Assembly (NCBI GenBank): GCA_000955795.1
Contig: JYOB01000002.1
Location: 173,682 to 237,681, forward strand
Origin: Burkholderiaceae bacterium 26
GTDB taxonomy: Bacteria; Pseudomonadota; Gammaproteobacteria; Burkholderiales; Burkholderiaceae
Reading direction: 5' to 3'
DNA length: 64,000 nucleotides
Positions 29,721 to 39,912 of this stretch are shown here, piece after piece (position 1 is the first letter of the stretch; each line of letters opens with the position of its first letter). The notes beneath the pieces were generated by a model, which was not told the origin of the DNA, did not search any database, and saw nothing but the letters and a program-made list of their open reading frames with translations. A program made the translations under genes and the position numbers.

Positions 29721-30509
29721 TTACATCCGGAAGTTATCGCCCAGATACACCTTGCGTACATCCTCGTTTTCGATGATCTGTTCAGGCATGCCCGCGGCCA
29801 GGACGGTGCCTTCGCTGATGATGTACGCGTGATCGCAGATGCCCAGCGTTTCTCGCACGTTGTGATCGGTGATCAGCACGCCGATATTGCGGTCTTTCAG
29901 GAAGCTGACGATGCGTTGAATCTCGCCCACCGCGATTGGATCGACGCCGGCAAACGGCTCATCGAGCAGGATGAAGCGCGGCGATGAGGCCAGTGCGCGG
30001 GCAATCTCCACGCGGCGACGTTCGCCACCTGAGAGCGACAGCGCAGGGTTGTCGCGCAGGTGGGCGATCTGCAAGTCGTCGAGCAGGCCATCGAGGCGGC
30101 GGTTGACTTCGTCTTGCGAGAGCTTCTTGCCGTTCTGTTCCTGCAGCTCGAGCACCGCGCGGATGTTTTCCTGCACGTTGAGCTTGCGGAACACCGACGC
30201 TTCCTGCGGCAGATACGACAGGCCCATGCGCGCACGCTGGTGGATCGGCAGGCGGCTGATGTGTTCGCCGTCGAGCACGATGTCGCCGGCGTCCAGCGCC
30301 ACCAGGCCGACGATCATGTAGAACGAGGTCGTCTTGCCCGCGCCGTTGGGGCCGAGCAGGCCGACCACCTCGCCACTTTTAACGTCAAGCGACACGTCCT
30401 TGACCACCGTGCGCGTGCCGTAGCGCTTCTTCAGATGGCGGACGACCAGCGTGCTGGAAGTCGTGGCCTGCGGCGCTGCAGTTTTGGGGGCGAGGGTGGT
30501 GGCAGACAT
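29721..30509 (-). CDS. lptB: LPS export ABC transporter ATP-binding protein
   Basis: A 262-residue ATPase of the LptBFG complex. Walker [11 protein letters not shown]-loop [12 protein letters not shown], signature LSGGERRR, Walker [14 protein letters not shown] and the H-loop [10 protein letters not shown] are present. An N-terminal extension of about 20 residues (alanine/threonine-rich) precedes the domain. It lies 30 bases after lptA. LptF and LptG are not in this window. Confidence 0.97.
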   Translation of the reverse strand: MSATTLAPKTAAPQATTSSTLVVRHLKKRYGTRTVVKDVSLDVKSGEVVGLLGPNGAGKTTSFYMIVGLVALDAGDIVLDGEHISRLPIHQRARMGLSYLPQEASVFRKLNVQENIRAVLELQEQNGKKLSQDEVNRRLDGLLDDLQIAHLRDNPALSLSGGERRRVEIARALASSPRFILLDEPFAGVDPIAVGEIQRIVSFLKDRNIGVLITDHNVRETLGICDHAYIISEGTVLAAGMPEQIIENEDVRKVYLGDNFRM

Positions 30510-30539
30510 AAGCGAAACAGAAAGGACAGGCGGTGCGGA

Positions 30540-31127
30540 TCAGGGCTTGGCGGCCGGGCTGGATGCCGGCGCGGCAGGCGTGCTTGTGCGCGGTGCGAGA
30601 ACGGCGCGCACGCGGCCCGACGGGTTGGCGGAGGTGGCGTTTTCCGCGCCGCCCGAGGCCGTGTAGAACTCCTTCTGACCGTCGTACGTGATGATCGCGC
30701 CGCGGATTTCGTCGAGCTGCGTCGCGCCTTGCAGGCGCTCCATGCGTGCGCGGGTGATCAGCTTGGAAATCTCTTGCTTGCCGTCGTATTCGATGCGCTC
30801 GCCCCAACCCTGGATGTATTCGTCGACGTTGTCCCGCTTCTGGCGAATGAAGGCGAGATTGCCGGGCTTGGATGTGGCGACGGCGTAGTTGTAGCCCTCG
30901 GGATCGGTCCGCAGATCGGCCTCGTCTGAGCGCAGCACCATGGTGCCCTTGGTCAGCACTACGTTGCCGGTCAAGTGGTAGACCTGCTTCAGATCGTCGT
31001 AGCTGGCGTTGTCGGCTTCGAGCACGAGCGGCTTGTCGCGGTCGGCGCGCTCGGCGTGCGCGGGTAGGGCCGGGAGCAGCAGCGCAGCGAGGATGGCGAG
31101 GCCGGCAGCACGGAGGGAATCAGTCAT
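30540..31127 (-). CDS. lptA: Periplasmic LPS-binding protein LptA
   Basis: A 195-residue OstA-fold protein with signal peptide (AGLAILAALLLPALPAHAE). The family opening is KPLVLEADNASYDDLKQVYHLTGNVVLTKGTM. It forms the periplasmic bridge between LptC and LptD. A proline/alanine-rich tail ends the protein. The start MTDSLR is used; a GTG nine bases earlier is possible. It lies between lptC and lptB. Confidence 0.94.
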   Translation of the reverse strand: MTDSLRAAGLAILAALLLPALPAHAERADRDKPLVLEADNASYDDLKQVYHLTGNVVLTKGTMVLRSDEADLRTDPEGYNYAVATSKPGNLAFIRQKRDNVDEYIQGWGERIEYDGKQEISKLITRARMERLQGATQLDEIRGAIITYDGQKEFYTASGGAENATSANPSGRVRAVLAPRTSTPAAPASSPAAKP

Positions 31128-31186
31128 GGGGATCACGTCGGAAAAGGGCGCGGTCGGTGGGCGTAGTCAGGTGTCGGGGGCAGAGT

Positions 31187-31819
31187 TTACTGCTTTGGCG
31201 CCCCAAGCCCTTCGATTCGGCCGCGCACATTGCCCAGCAATTGTACTTGGCGCGTCACGTTGTTGAAGGTGAGGCCATTGGCGTTCATGATCGACGGCCC
31301 CCGATGCAGCTCGACCGGCTTGTCGGTGCGCACGATGTCGTCGTTGAGCAGCACCTGGAAGTACGTCGAGTCGGCCGTCATCAGAGGGTCCTGGCGGGCG
31401 TCGGGGCCCTGCGCGCGGATGACCTTGGCGTTGTTGTACAGATCGATGATGGTGCCGTCGCCGTTCATCTTGCCGAGGTCTGCACGGGCGGTGACCTGCG
31501 GGCGGTCGGGCGCATACACGCGCAGCGCGGGATACGTGACGTCGTAGGTCAGGTCGTCCTCATAGTGATTCATGTGGACGCCGGTGAAGCGGTATTTGGT
31601 CGTGCCGGTCTCGTCCAGCGCGGTGGCCGAGATGCCGTCCATCGTGTAGTCGGCGATGTGGCGCTTGGGCTGGGTGGCGGCTTCGTCGGTTTGCGGCGTG
31701 TTGACTTGCACGAGCAGGAACGTGACGCCGCAGACGATCGCCATCAGCAGAATGGGCAGCCCGCGCAGCATGACCTGCAGCACGGTGGAGACGAGGCGTT
31801 GGGAGCGTTCGCTGGCCAT
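31187..31819 (-). CDS. lptC: LPS export protein LptC
   Basis: A 210-residue bitopic membrane protein with one N-terminal transmembrane helix (LPILLMAIVCGVTFLLVQV) and a periplasmic beta-jellyroll. The segment TKYRFTGVHMNHYEDDLTYDVTYPALRVY and the C-terminal LNDDIVRTDKPVELHRG fit the family. It hands LPS from LptB2FG to LptA. It follows kdsC by four bases. Confidence 0.92.
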   Translation of the reverse strand: MASERSQRLVSTVLQVMLRGLPILLMAIVCGVTFLLVQVNTPQTDEAATQPKRHIADYTMDGISATALDETGTTKYRFTGVHMNHYEDDLTYDVTYPALRVYAPDRPQVTARADLGKMNGDGTIIDLYNNAKVIRAQGPDARQDPLMTADSTYFQVLLNDDIVRTDKPVELHRGPSIMNANGLTFNNVTRQVQLLGNVRGRIEGLGAPKQ

Positions 31820-31823
31820 GGAG

Positions 31824-32408
31824 TCAGAAGGATTGCGGGGCCTGCAGCAGTTGCGCAAGCAGGTCGTCGTAGGCGCCTTGGGCCTTGAGGATCAGATCGG
31901 CGACTTCGCGCACTGCGCCGCGTCCGCCCGTGGCCTGGGCTACATAGTGGGCGCGGCTGCGCAGTTCGGCATGGGCCTGGGCGGGGCAGGCGGTAAAGCC
32001 CACCATCGTCATCACCGGAAGGTCGGGCCAGTCGTCGCCCATGTAGCCGGCGTCGGTGGCCTGAAGTTGCGTGGCGGCCAACAAATGGGCAAATGCCTCG
32101 CGCTTGTCGGATACGCCTTGGTACAGATGTTCGATGCCGAGTTCCCCGGCGCGCCAGGCCACGATCTCGGATTGCCGTCCGCTGATGATGGCCGTGGTGA
32201 CGCTGGCCTGTGCCAACAGCTTGATGCCGTGACCGTCGAGCGTGTCGAACGCCTTGCTGATCTCACCCTCAGGGCCGACCAGCAGACGGCCGTCTGTCAG
32301 CACGCCATCCACATCGAACACCATCAGACGCACGCGCGCGGCGCGTTCCATTGCCTGCGGAAAGCGAGCGTCGATGTTGCTGTGAACTGGATCGGCCGGG
32401 GTGGTCAT
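31824..32408 (-). CDS. kdsC: 3-deoxy-D-manno-octulosonate 8-phosphate phosphatase
   Basis: A 194-residue HAD phosphatase without cap. The nucleophile is in MVFDVDGVLTDG, motif II is IISGRQS, motif III YMGDDWPDLPVM. It makes free Kdo for LPS. It lies between kdsD and lptC in a five-gene LPS block on one strand. Confidence 0.95.
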   Translation of the reverse strand: MTTPADPVHSNIDARFPQAMERAARVRLMVFDVDGVLTDGRLLVGPEGEISKAFDTLDGHGIKLLAQASVTTAIISGRQSEIVAWRAGELGIEHLYQGVSDKREAFAHLLAATQLQATDAGYMGDDWPDLPVMTMVGFTACPAQAHAELRSRAHYVAQATGGRGAVREVADLILKAQGAYDDLLAQLLQAPQSF

Positions 32409-32424
32409 CAGCGGCGTGGGCGGG

Positions 32425-33408
32425 TCAGATGACCTTGGCCCGCGTCAGGTCGTGGATGTGCAGGGCGCCGACCAGCAGGCCGGCGGCATCGACCACCAGC
32501 AACTGGTTGATGCGGTGCGTTTCCATGACTTCGACGGCTTCAACGGCGAGCTGGTCGGGACCGACCGAGCGCGGGTTGCTATGCATGACCTCGTGGATGG
32601 GCACTGTGCGCCAGTCGCGCGGGGTTTCGAGCAGGCGGCGCAGGTCTCCGTCGGTGAACACGCCCACGGCGCGGCCTTGCGCATCGACCACGGCGGTCAT
32701 CGCCATGCCCTTGCGGGTGATTTCCATCAGCGCCTGTGACAGCGGCGTGTCTTGGTTCACGCGGGGGATGGCGTCGCCGGCGCGCATGACGTCACGCACG
32801 TGCGTCAGCAGCTTGCGGCCGAGCGAGCCGCCCGGATGCGAGCGCGCGAAGTCTTCGGCACCGAAACCGCGTGCGTCGAGCACGGCCACAGCCAGCGCAT
32901 CGCCCAGCGCGATCTGCGCAGTGGTGCTGGCGGTGGGGGCAAGGTTCAGCGGGCAGGCTTCGACATCGACGTGCGAGTTGAGCACCACGTCGGCGTGCTT
33001 GCCGAGCGAGGACGCCGGGTTCCCCGTGACGGCGATCAGCTTGGCGCCCATCCGCTTGACCAGCGGCAGGATGACGTTCAGCTCCGACACTTCGCCGGAA
33101 TTGGAAAAGCCGATGAAAACGTCGTCGCGGGTGACCATGCCGAGATCGCCATGGCTGGCTTCGGCCGGGTGCACGAAGAAGGCCGGCGTGCCGGTCGAGG
33201 CCAGCGTGGCGGCAATCTTGCGCGCCACATGGCCCGATTTGCCCATGCCGGAGACGACGACGCGGCCGGTGCAGCCAAGCACCATTTCGACCGCGCGCGC
33301 AAAGTCGGCGGACACCTGGGTTTTGAGACCGAGTACGGCTTGCGCTTCGATGTCGAAGGTTTGCTGCGCCAGCGCAAGCGCTCGATCCGGATTGAAATTC
33401 GCTATCAT
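32425..33408 (-). CDS. kdsD: Arabinose-5-phosphate isomerase
   Basis: A 327-residue SIS-domain enzyme with two C-terminal CBS domains. VVSGMGKSGHVARKIAATLASTGTPAFFVHPAEASHGDLGM is the SIS active region, and the CBS pair begins near VRDVMRAGDAIPRV. It supplies arabinose 5-phosphate for Kdo. Start MIANFNPD fits the family length. The gene heads the kdsD-kdsC-lptC-lptA-lptB-rpoN run and is divergent from the antiporter gene. Confidence 0.96.
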   Translation of the reverse strand: MIANFNPDRALALAQQTFDIEAQAVLGLKTQVSADFARAVEMVLGCTGRVVVSGMGKSGHVARKIAATLASTGTPAFFVHPAEASHGDLGMVTRDDVFIGFSNSGEVSELNVILPLVKRMGAKLIAVTGNPASSLGKHADVVLNSHVDVEACPLNLAPTASTTAQIALGDALAVAVLDARGFGAEDFARSHPGGSLGRKLLTHVRDVMRAGDAIPRVNQDTPLSQALMEITRKGMAMTAVVDAQGRAVGVFTDGDLRRLLETPRDWRTVPIHEVMHSNPRSVGPDQLAVEAVEVMETHRINQLLVVDAAGLLVGALHIHDLTRAKVI

Positions 33409-33731
33409 GGCGGCGAAGTATAACAACGATTGACACTGGCCCTGATTGGCTGCCGTTCGTTCTGGCATTGCATTTGGGCTGGCTTTGCGGGGAGTCGCGG
33501 GGCGTGCGGGCGCTCCGTTTTGCTGCGCCGCGGCATTCAGCTTTCAAATCACTTTTCTGCCCGTCGCCACGCCGTCATTTTTTTGCTCTGCGGCGTCTCG
33601 CGTATCGCGTTCTTCGTTTATATCCTGGCATCGGTCTTGCAGCGCCTGCGTGCTCGCTTGCGCACGCACCGTCCTGATGCGCGGCATCTGGCCCTCCTGT
33701 CCAACCTCTTTCGATTGGTTTTTCGCGTCGC
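33409..33731. other. Divergent intergenic region between kdsD and the antiporter gene
   Basis: About 320 bases containing the promoters of two divergent genes. Several open frames cross it, but none has family similarity or a ribosome binding site. TTGACA occurs at 33430 on the plus strand without a good -10 at the expected spacing. Confidence 0.6.
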
Positions 33732-35711
33732 ATGCATTCGCCGCTGGAACTCACCCTCGTGTTGCTGGCCGCCGTCGTGATCGGCGTGGTGTTGTTCCGG
33801 ATGCTGCAACTGCCGCCGATGCTGGCGTACCTCGTGGTGGGCGTCCTCATCGGGCCGAAGGCGACCGGGCTGGAATCCGATACGGCGCAGACGCGCTATC
33901 TGGCGGAATTCGGGGTGGTCTTCCTGATGTTCTCGATCGGGCTGGAGTTCAACCTCTCCAAGCTGCGTTCGATGCGGCGGCTGGTGCTGGGGCTCGGGGC
34001 GTCGCAGGTGGGGCTGACCATCCTGCTCACGATTCCCGTTTCGATGGTGCTGTCCCACTGGTACCCGCTGTCGTGGCAGGCAGGACTGGCGCTGGGCGGC
34101 GCGTTGGCCATGTCGTCCACGGCCATCGTCTCGAAAATGCTGGCCGAGCGTCTGCAGCTCGAGACCGAGCATGGCCGCAACATCATCAGCGTGCTGCTGT
34201 TCCAGGATCTGGCGGTCGTGCTGCTGCTGATCGTGGTGCCGTCATTGGGCAAGAACCCAACGGACCTCGTGCTCGCGCTGTCCATTGCCGCGCTCAAGAT
34301 CACCGTCGCGCTGGTGCTGATCCTGTTCCTGGGGCAGAAGCTGCTGTCGCGCTGGTTCCACCTCGTGGCGGCGCGGCGCTCGCAGGAGCTGTTCATGCTG
34401 AACCTGCTGCTGGTCACGCTGGGCATGGCCGCGTTGACCGAGCGGCTGGGCTTGTCGATGGCGCTGGGCGCGTTCCTGGCCGGCATGCTGGTGTCGGAAA
34501 CGCCGTACAAGCTGCAGGTGGAAGAAGACATCAAGCCGTTCCGGGATGTGCTGCTGGGGCTGTTCTTCGTGACGGTCGGCATGCTGCTGGACCCGCGCGT
34601 GGTCTTCGAGCATTGGGCGCTGGTGCTGGGCTTGGTGATGGCGCCGGTGCTGTTCAAGTTTGTGCTGATTGCGTTGCTGGCACGTGCCTTTGGTTCGGGA
34701 GGCGGCGCGGCGATCCGCACGGCGCTCGGGCTGGCGCAGGCCGGTGAGTTCGGTTTCGTGCTGCTCAACCAGATTGACGGCATGAGACTGATCGACCCGC
34801 TGCTCGGCCAGGCGATCCTGGCGGCGATGCTGCTGTCGATGCTCCTGGCGCCATTCCTGATCCAGTACAGCGACGTGATCGCCATGCGGCTGTCGCGCAC
34901 GGACTGGCTGATGCAATCGCTGGCCATGACCAAGATTGCCGCGCAGAGCATTGCCACCGAGCGCCACGTCATCATCTGCGGCTACGGGCGCAGCGGCCAG
35001 AACCTGGCGCACATGGTGGAGCAGGAGGGCATCGGCTATGTCGCGCTCGACCTGGACCCCGACCGCGTGCGCGAAGCTGCGGCCGCGGGCGAGCATGTCG
35101 TCTACGGCGATGCGGCGCGGCGCGAATCACTGGTGGCCGCCGGTATCCACCGCGCAGCGGCGGTCGCCGTTACGTATGCCGATACGGCGTCCGCATTGAA
35201 GGTGCTGCACCACGTGCAGGCGCTGGAGCCGACCCTGCCCGTGATCGTGCGCACCATCGACGATGCCGACCTGGATCGGCTGCAGCAGGCTGGCGCCACC
35301 GAGGTCGTCCCCGAAATTATCGAAGGGAGCCTGATGCTGGCCTCGCACGCGCTGGTGCTGCTGGGCGTGCCGCTGCGCCGCGTGGTGCGGCGTGCGCAGG
35401 AGATGCGTGACGCACGTTACAGCCTGCTGCGCGGCTACTTCCATGGCCAGGATGACGAGGAAGACATGCTCGAGCGCGACGCCGTGCGCCTGCATTCTGT
35501 GCCGCTGGCAAAGGGCTCGCCGGCCATCGGCCACAAGCTTGGCACGATGGGGCTGGAGACGTTCAAGACGTCGGTCACGGCGATCCGGCGCCAGGGCATT
35601 CGCGCGCTCGATCCCGATCCAGACACGGTGCTGGAGCTGGGCGATATCGTTGTTCTGCGCGGCACACCCGAGGGGCTGCAGATGGCCGAGGAGCGGCTCT
35701 CGCCGCGTTGA
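33732..35711 (+). CDS. CPA2-family monovalent cation:proton antiporter (Kef/YbaL type)
   Basis: A 659-residue protein with about 12 transmembrane segments (residues 1-390) of the Na/H exchanger fold, followed by a TrkA-N (RCK) nucleotide-binding domain starting HVIICGYGRSGQNLAHM and a TrkA-C-like end (VRLHSVPLAKGSPAIGHKL, GDIVVLRGTPEGL). It likely exchanges potassium or sodium for protons under control of a bound dinucleotide or ligand. It is a single gene. It is closer to YbaL than to KefB/KefC in domain layout, but the ion is not determinable. Confidence 0.88.
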   Translation: MHSPLELTLVLLAAVVIGVVLFRMLQLPPMLAYLVVGVLIGPKATGLESDTAQTRYLAEFGVVFLMFSIGLEFNLSKLRSMRRLVLGLGASQVGLTILLTIPVSMVLSHWYPLSWQAGLALGGALAMSSTAIVSKMLAERLQLETEHGRNIISVLLFQDLAVVLLLIVVPSLGKNPTDLVLALSIAALKITVALVLILFLGQKLLSRWFHLVAARRSQELFMLNLLLVTLGMAALTERLGLSMALGAFLAGMLVSETPYKLQVEEDIKPFRDVLLGLFFVTVGMLLDPRVVFEHWALVLGLVMAPVLFKFVLIALLARAFGSGGGAAIRTALGLAQAGEFGFVLLNQIDGMRLIDPLLGQAILAAMLLSMLLAPFLIQYSDVIAMRLSRTDWLMQSLAMTKIAAQSIATERHVIICGYGRSGQNLAHMVEQEGIGYVALDLDPDRVREAAAAGEHVVYGDAARRESLVAAGIHRAAAVAVTYADTASALKVLHHVQALEPTLPVIVRTIDDADLDRLQQAGATEVVPEIIEGSLMLASHALVLLGVPLRRVVRRAQEMRDARYSLLRGYFHGQDDEEDMLERDAVRLHSVPLAKGSPAIGHKLGTMGLETFKTSVTAIRRQGIRALDPDPDTVLELGDIVVLRGTPEGLQMAEERLSPR

Positions 35712-35720
35712 TGCCAGCGC

Positions 35721-36125
35721 TTACTTGATGAACGCTTCCAGCAGCGGCCCGCGTGAGCGGCGCGGCGGCGGGGCATCCGCCATGTTGGCCGGCAGGCCAT
35801 CCAGCACCGCCGTGGCATCGAGCGAACTGATCGACACCCGCGTATCGGCCGGAATGCGCCCCTCCTGCTTCAGCATGAGATAGCGCAGGCAGCAGACGCG
35901 CAGGAACGACGCGAAGTTCGCCACCTCGCCGCGACGCTCGAACAACTCGTCATAGAGCTTGCTGATGAGCTGGTTGACCGTCAGGCCGTCGCGCTGGCCA
36001 ATCTCTTCGAGCACCTCCCAGAACAGGCACTCCAGCCGCACGCTGGTCGCCACGCCGTGCAGGCGTAGCGAACGCGCGAGGCTATCGTAGGAATGGGGAT
36101 TGGCGCGGATGAAGATTTCGCACAT
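35721..36125 (-). CDS. Ribbon-helix-helix domain protein
   Basis: A 134-residue protein with RHH-like features in residues 1-70: RSLRLHGVATSVRLECLFWEVLEEIGQRDGLTVNQLISKLYDEL, typical of the larger RHH group in which the strand is followed by two helices. DNA binding and dimer formation are likely. It lies convergent to the antiporter gene with only nine bases between stops, and 41 bases after the PfpI gene on the same strand. No target is known. Confidence 0.7.
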   Translation of the reverse strand: MCEIFIRANPHSYDSLARSLRLHGVATSVRLECLFWEVLEEIGQRDGLTVNQLISKLYDELFERRGEVANFASFLRVCCLRYLMLKQEGRIPADTRVSISSLDATAVLDGLPANMADAPPPRRSRGPLLEAFIK

Positions 36126-36166
36126 GGCCGGGGGCTCCTGGGGCGCCCGGCGTGCGGGCAACCGGA

Positions 36167-36745
36167 TCAGTGTAGAACCCGCGTGCCCAGGACTTCAAGA
36201 AACTGTGCCAACCACGCCGGATGTGCCGGCCAGGCGGGAGCCGTGACCAGCTTGCCGTCGGTGTGGGCCTGGTCGACGGGGATGTCCTTGAAGCTGCCGC
36301 CCGCCGCCGTGACTTCCGGGCCACATGCCGGATACGCCGAGCACGCCTTGCCTTCCAGCACACCCGCCGCCGACAGCAACTGCGCACCGTGGCAGATGGC
36401 CGCGATGGGTTTGTCCGCATGGGCGAAGTGCCGCACGACATCAAGCACGCGGGCGTTCAGCCGCAGGTATTCGGGCGCGCGGCCGCCGGGCACGACAAGT
36501 GCGTCATACGTTGCCGGGTCGACGTCGGCGAAGGTGGCGTTGACGGTGAAACGATGGCCGGGCTTTTCGGAGTACGTCTGCGCGCCTTCGAAATCGTGAA
36601 TGGCGGTCGCGACGGAATCGCCAGCGCGCTTGTCCGGACAGACGGCGTGCACCGTGTGGCCGACCATCTGCAGCGCCTGGAAGGGGACCATGACTTCGTA
36701 GTCCTCCACATAGTCGCCGACCAGCATCAGAATTTTCTTTGCCAT
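36167..36745 (-). CDS. DJ-1/PfpI family protein
   Basis: A 192-residue class I glutamine amidotransferase-like protein. The nucleophile elbow cysteine is in [14 protein letters not shown], and the acidic residue near the N-terminus is in [14 protein letters not shown]. Family members act as glyoxalase/deglycase or chaperones; the specific role is unknown. The start MAKKILM has GGAGA upstream. It is divergent from apt. Confidence 0.85.
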   Translation of the reverse strand: MAKKILMLVGDYVEDYEVMVPFQALQMVGHTVHAVCPDKRAGDSVATAIHDFEGAQTYSEKPGHRFTVNATFADVDPATYDALVVPGGRAPEYLRLNARVLDVVRHFAHADKPIAAICHGAQLLSAAGVLEGKACSAYPACGPEVTAAGGSFKDIPVDQAHTDGKLVTAPAWPAHPAWLAQFLEVLGTRVLH

Positions 36746-36852
36746 TGCCGCGTCTCCTGTATGGTTGGGGTTTGCCCATTGTGGTTCGGCGCCATTCGGC
36801 CCGGGTGGTAACCCATTACCGCAGACCACGTTTCCTGCTTTCCGTTTTTGCC

Positions 36853-37461
36853 ATGAACCAAGTTCCCCCTCACCAGGCGGCGCTGCTCACGCCGTCGTCC
36901 ATTCCCGCTTCCACCGAACTGGGCGATGTATCGCGCTACCTGCGCGACCGCATCCGCACGGTGCCGGACTGGCCGCAGGCCGGGGTGATGTTTCGCGATA
37001 TCACGCCGCTGCTGCAGGACCCGAAGAGCCTGCGCGTGCTGGTGGACGTATTCGTCCATCGCTACATGGGGCAGGGACTGAATCTGGTGGCGGGCATCGA
37101 TGCGCGTGGATTCATCCTCGGCTCGATCGTGGCGTATGAGCTGAACCTCGGCTTTGTGCCGATCCGCAAGAAAGGCAAGCTGCCGTTCAACACCGTGGCC
37201 GAGGAGTACATGCTCGAATACGGCAGCGCGACGGTGGAAATCCACGCCGATGCCTGCAAGCCCGGAGATCGCGTCCTGTTGATCGACGACCTGATTGCCA
37301 CCGGCGGCACCATGATGGCCGGCAAGCGCTTGCTTGAACGGCTGGGCGCGACGGTGGTGGAGGGCGCGGCGATTGTCGACCTGCCCGAATTGGGCGGCTC
37401 GCAACTGCTGATAGACGGCGGGCTGCCGCTCTTCACGGTCTGCCGGTTTGATGGGCACTGA
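36853..37461 (+). CDS. apt: Adenine phosphoribosyltransferase
   Basis: A 202-residue purine salvage enzyme. The PRPP site is [20 protein letters not shown], and the opening [24 protein letters not shown] plus [18 protein letters not shown] are conserved. An N-terminal extension of about 25 residues before the domain is seen. Start MNQVPP is used since the upstream open frame overlaps the divergent gene. Confidence 0.95.
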   Translation: MNQVPPHQAALLTPSSIPASTELGDVSRYLRDRIRTVPDWPQAGVMFRDITPLLQDPKSLRVLVDVFVHRYMGQGLNLVAGIDARGFILGSIVAYELNLGFVPIRKKGKLPFNTVAEEYMLEYGSATVEIHADACKPGDRVLLIDDLIATGGTMMAGKRLLERLGATVVEGAAIVDLPELGGSQLLIDGGLPLFTVCRFDGH

Positions 37462-37586
37462 GCAGGCACCCGCTGCCTTTGCGTGATGCGCCAGCCGCAT
37501 ACGCTCATGTGACAAAAATATGACGTTCTACTGCCGCGCGCAGTAGCATGATCCTTTCCATTTCCCCTGCGCCCCGGGAGACGTCG

Positions 37587-38207
37587 ATGCCCCACGTATT
37601 GCTGTTCCTGCTGACCTCGATTGCCATCACGGTGATGCCCGGGCCGGACAACCTGCAAGTGATCGCGCGCGGCGCAAGCCAGGGCCGTAAGGCGGGTTTG
37701 TCTGCGGCGGCGGGGTTCGCGTCGGGCTGCCTCTTTCATACGACGCTGGCGGCGCTCGGGCTGGCCGCAGTGCTGCAATCGTCCCCTGTGGCGTTCCAGG
37801 CGATCCGCTGGCTGGGTGCAGCGTATCTGATCTGGCTGGGCATCCAGGCCCTGCGCAGCAAGGGCAGCATCGGCGCGAATCGTGCTGACGCGCAGGCGGC
37901 CCCAGACCTCTGGCAGGTGTATCGCCAGAGCGTCTTTGCCAATTTGCTCAACCCGAAGGTGACGCTGTTCTTCGTGGTGTTCCTGCCGCAGTTCGTCGAT
38001 GCGCAGGCCGGTCATGCTGCGTTGCAGATGTTGCTGCTGGGCGGCGTGTTCATGGCGCAGACCATCGTCGTGTTCAGCCTCTACGGTTGGTGCGCGGCCG
38101 CGCTGGGCGGCTGGATGCGCCGCACACCGCGTGCCTCGCTGTGGCTCGACCGGGTGAGCGGCTGTATTTTCATCGGGCTGGGGCTGCGGGTTGCCCTGAC
38201 CAAATAA
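37587..38207 (+). CDS. LysE family amino acid exporter
   Basis: A 206-residue inner membrane protein of the LysE/RhtB family, with about six transmembrane segments. The opening LTSIAITVMPGPDNLQVIARGASQGRKAGL is the conserved PGP region of the family. The segment NPKVTLFFVVFLPQFVD is also typical. GGGAG precedes the ATG. The substrate cannot be inferred; members export lysine, homoserine or threonine. Confidence 0.88.
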   Translation: MPHVLLFLLTSIAITVMPGPDNLQVIARGASQGRKAGLSAAAGFASGCLFHTTLAALGLAAVLQSSPVAFQAIRWLGAAYLIWLGIQALRSKGSIGANRADAQAAPDLWQVYRQSVFANLLNPKVTLFFVVFLPQFVDAQAGHAALQMLLLGGVFMAQTIVVFSLYGWCAAALGGWMRRTPRASLWLDRVSGCIFIGLGLRVALTK

Positions 38208-38226
38208 GCAAGACTGCACGGCAACA

Positions 38227-39903
38227 ATGATCACCCTGCTTAAGCTGCTTTCCGGCGTCGCCCTGTTGGTATGGGGCACGCAAACCGTCAAGGTCGGCAT
38301 GTTGCGCCTGTACGGCGCGGACTTGCGCCGCCTGTTGTCGCGCAGCGTATCGAACCGATTCTCTGCACTACTTGCCGGCATTGGCGTGACATGCCTTGTG
38401 CAGAGCAGTAACGCCACGGCCACCATCGTCGGGGCGTTTGTTGCGCAAGGGCTGATGGGCGTGTCGTCGGCGCTGGCGATTCTGCTGGGTGCCAACGTGG
38501 GCACGGCCATCATGGCGCAGGTATTTGCGCTGGACTTGTCGTGGCTGTCGCCGCTGCTGATCTTCTTTGGCGTGATCCTGCATCTGTCGCGCAAGGGCAG
38601 TGCGGTGGGACACTTCGGGCGGGTGCTGATCGGCCTGGGCCTGATCATGATGGCGCTGGAACTGATCTCGGTCGCGTCGAGCCCGATGGTGGAAGCCAAT
38701 GCGCTGCGCGTGCTGCTGAGTTCCTTCTCGTCAGACACCGGCCTGAACATGTTGATTGGCGCAGTGCTCACGCTGCTGTGCTATTCGAGCCTGGCGGTGG
38801 TGCTGTTCTGCGCGACGCTGGCGACGTCCGCGGCGGTGTCGGTCAAGGTGGCGTTTGCGATTGTGCTGGGCGCCAATATCGGCAGTGCCGTGGCCGCATT
38901 GGCGACCACGCCGTCATCGAGCCAGGCCGCACGCCGCGCAACGCTCGGAAACTTGCTTTCGCGCATGCTGGGTGCCGCGCTGGCGCTGCCCTTTCTGGAC
39001 AAGCTGGCGGAGTGGGCGCCGCACGCGGGCGTCGCACCACAGCACGTGGTCGTGGCGTTTCATGTGGTGTTCAACGTGGCGTTGGCGGTGCTGCTGATCG
39101 GCTTCACCGATACGATGGCGCGCCTGTGCGCGCGCATCCTGCCGGGCGGCGCGCATATCGACGATCTCGTTGCGCCGCGTTATCTCGATCCTTCGGCGCT
39201 GGCCACGCCAACGTTGGCGTTGGGCAATGCGGCGCGCGAGGTACTGCGCATCGGCGATCGCGTTGAGCACATGCTCGACAACACCCTGCGCGTGCTCAAG
39301 ACCAACGACGTACGCCTGCTGCAAACCACCCGCGCCATCGACGACGAGGTGGATGCGCTTTACACCGCCATCAAGCTTTATCTCACGCAACTGAGCCACG
39401 AAGCGCTGGACGCGCGCGAGGGCAAACGCTGGGCCGACATCATCTCGCTCACCATCAACCTGGAGCACGCTGGCGACATTCTCGACCGGCTGCTGCAGGA
39501 TGTGCGCGAGAAGAAGATCGCCCACAAGCTGGCCTTTTCCGAGGCCGGCATGGAAGAGCTGGAAGACATGCACGCACGCCTCGTCACGAACCTGAAGCTG
39601 GCGCTATCGGTGTTCCTGACGGGGGACCTGCGCAGCGCGCAGAAGCTGATGCTTGAGAAGGCGCACTTCCGCGATCTGGAGAAGCGCTACTCGCGCAGTC
39701 ACCTCACGCGAGTGTCCGCCCAGACGGCCGAGAGCATCGAGACCAGCTCATTGCATCTGGACATCATCAGCGATTTCAAGCGGTTAAATTCGTTGTTCTG
39801 CGCGGCCGCGTATTCCGTGCTGGATGAAGCCGGGGCGCTGAACCGCAGCCGCATGAAAGACGCGGATGACGTGGAGACCGAGACGGCGCCAGCCGGCCAC
39901 TGA
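38227..39903 (+). CDS. Na/Pi cotransporter family protein
   Basis: A 558-residue protein. Two repeated QSS-containing halves of the Na/Pi (NptA/YjbB) transporter are seen (LVQSSNATATIVGAFVAQGL and the second repeat ending LGANIGSAVAAL). The C-terminal 200 residues are a PhoU-like helical domain. It should move phosphate with sodium, likely outward in the YjbB group. It is 19 bases downstream of the LysE-type gene and ends at a bidirectional terminator. Confidence 0.87.
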   Translation: MITLLKLLSGVALLVWGTQTVKVGMLRLYGADLRRLLSRSVSNRFSALLAGIGVTCLVQSSNATATIVGAFVAQGLMGVSSALAILLGANVGTAIMAQVFALDLSWLSPLLIFFGVILHLSRKGSAVGHFGRVLIGLGLIMMALELISVASSPMVEANALRVLLSSFSSDTGLNMLIGAVLTLLCYSSLAVVLFCATLATSAAVSVKVAFAIVLGANIGSAVAALATTPSSSQAARRATLGNLLSRMLGAALALPFLDKLAEWAPHAGVAPQHVVVAFHVVFNVALAVLLIGFTDTMARLCARILPGGAHIDDLVAPRYLDPSALATPTLALGNAAREVLRIGDRVEHMLDNTLRVLKTNDVRLLQTTRAIDDEVDALYTAIKLYLTQLSHEALDAREGKRWADIISLTINLEHAGDILDRLLQDVREKKIAHKLAFSEAGMEELEDMHARLVTNLKLALSVFLTGDLRSAQKLMLEKAHFRDLEKRYSRSHLTRVSAQTAESIETSSLHLDIISDFKRLNSLFCAAAYSVLDEAGALNRSRMKDADDVETETAPAGH

Positions 39904-39912
39904 CGCCCGCAT

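Noticed and set aside
33446-34747. Plus-strand long frame through the antiporter start
   Set aside because: Out of frame with the clear antiporter protein; high Ala/Arg/Gly composition typical of GC-rich shadow frames.
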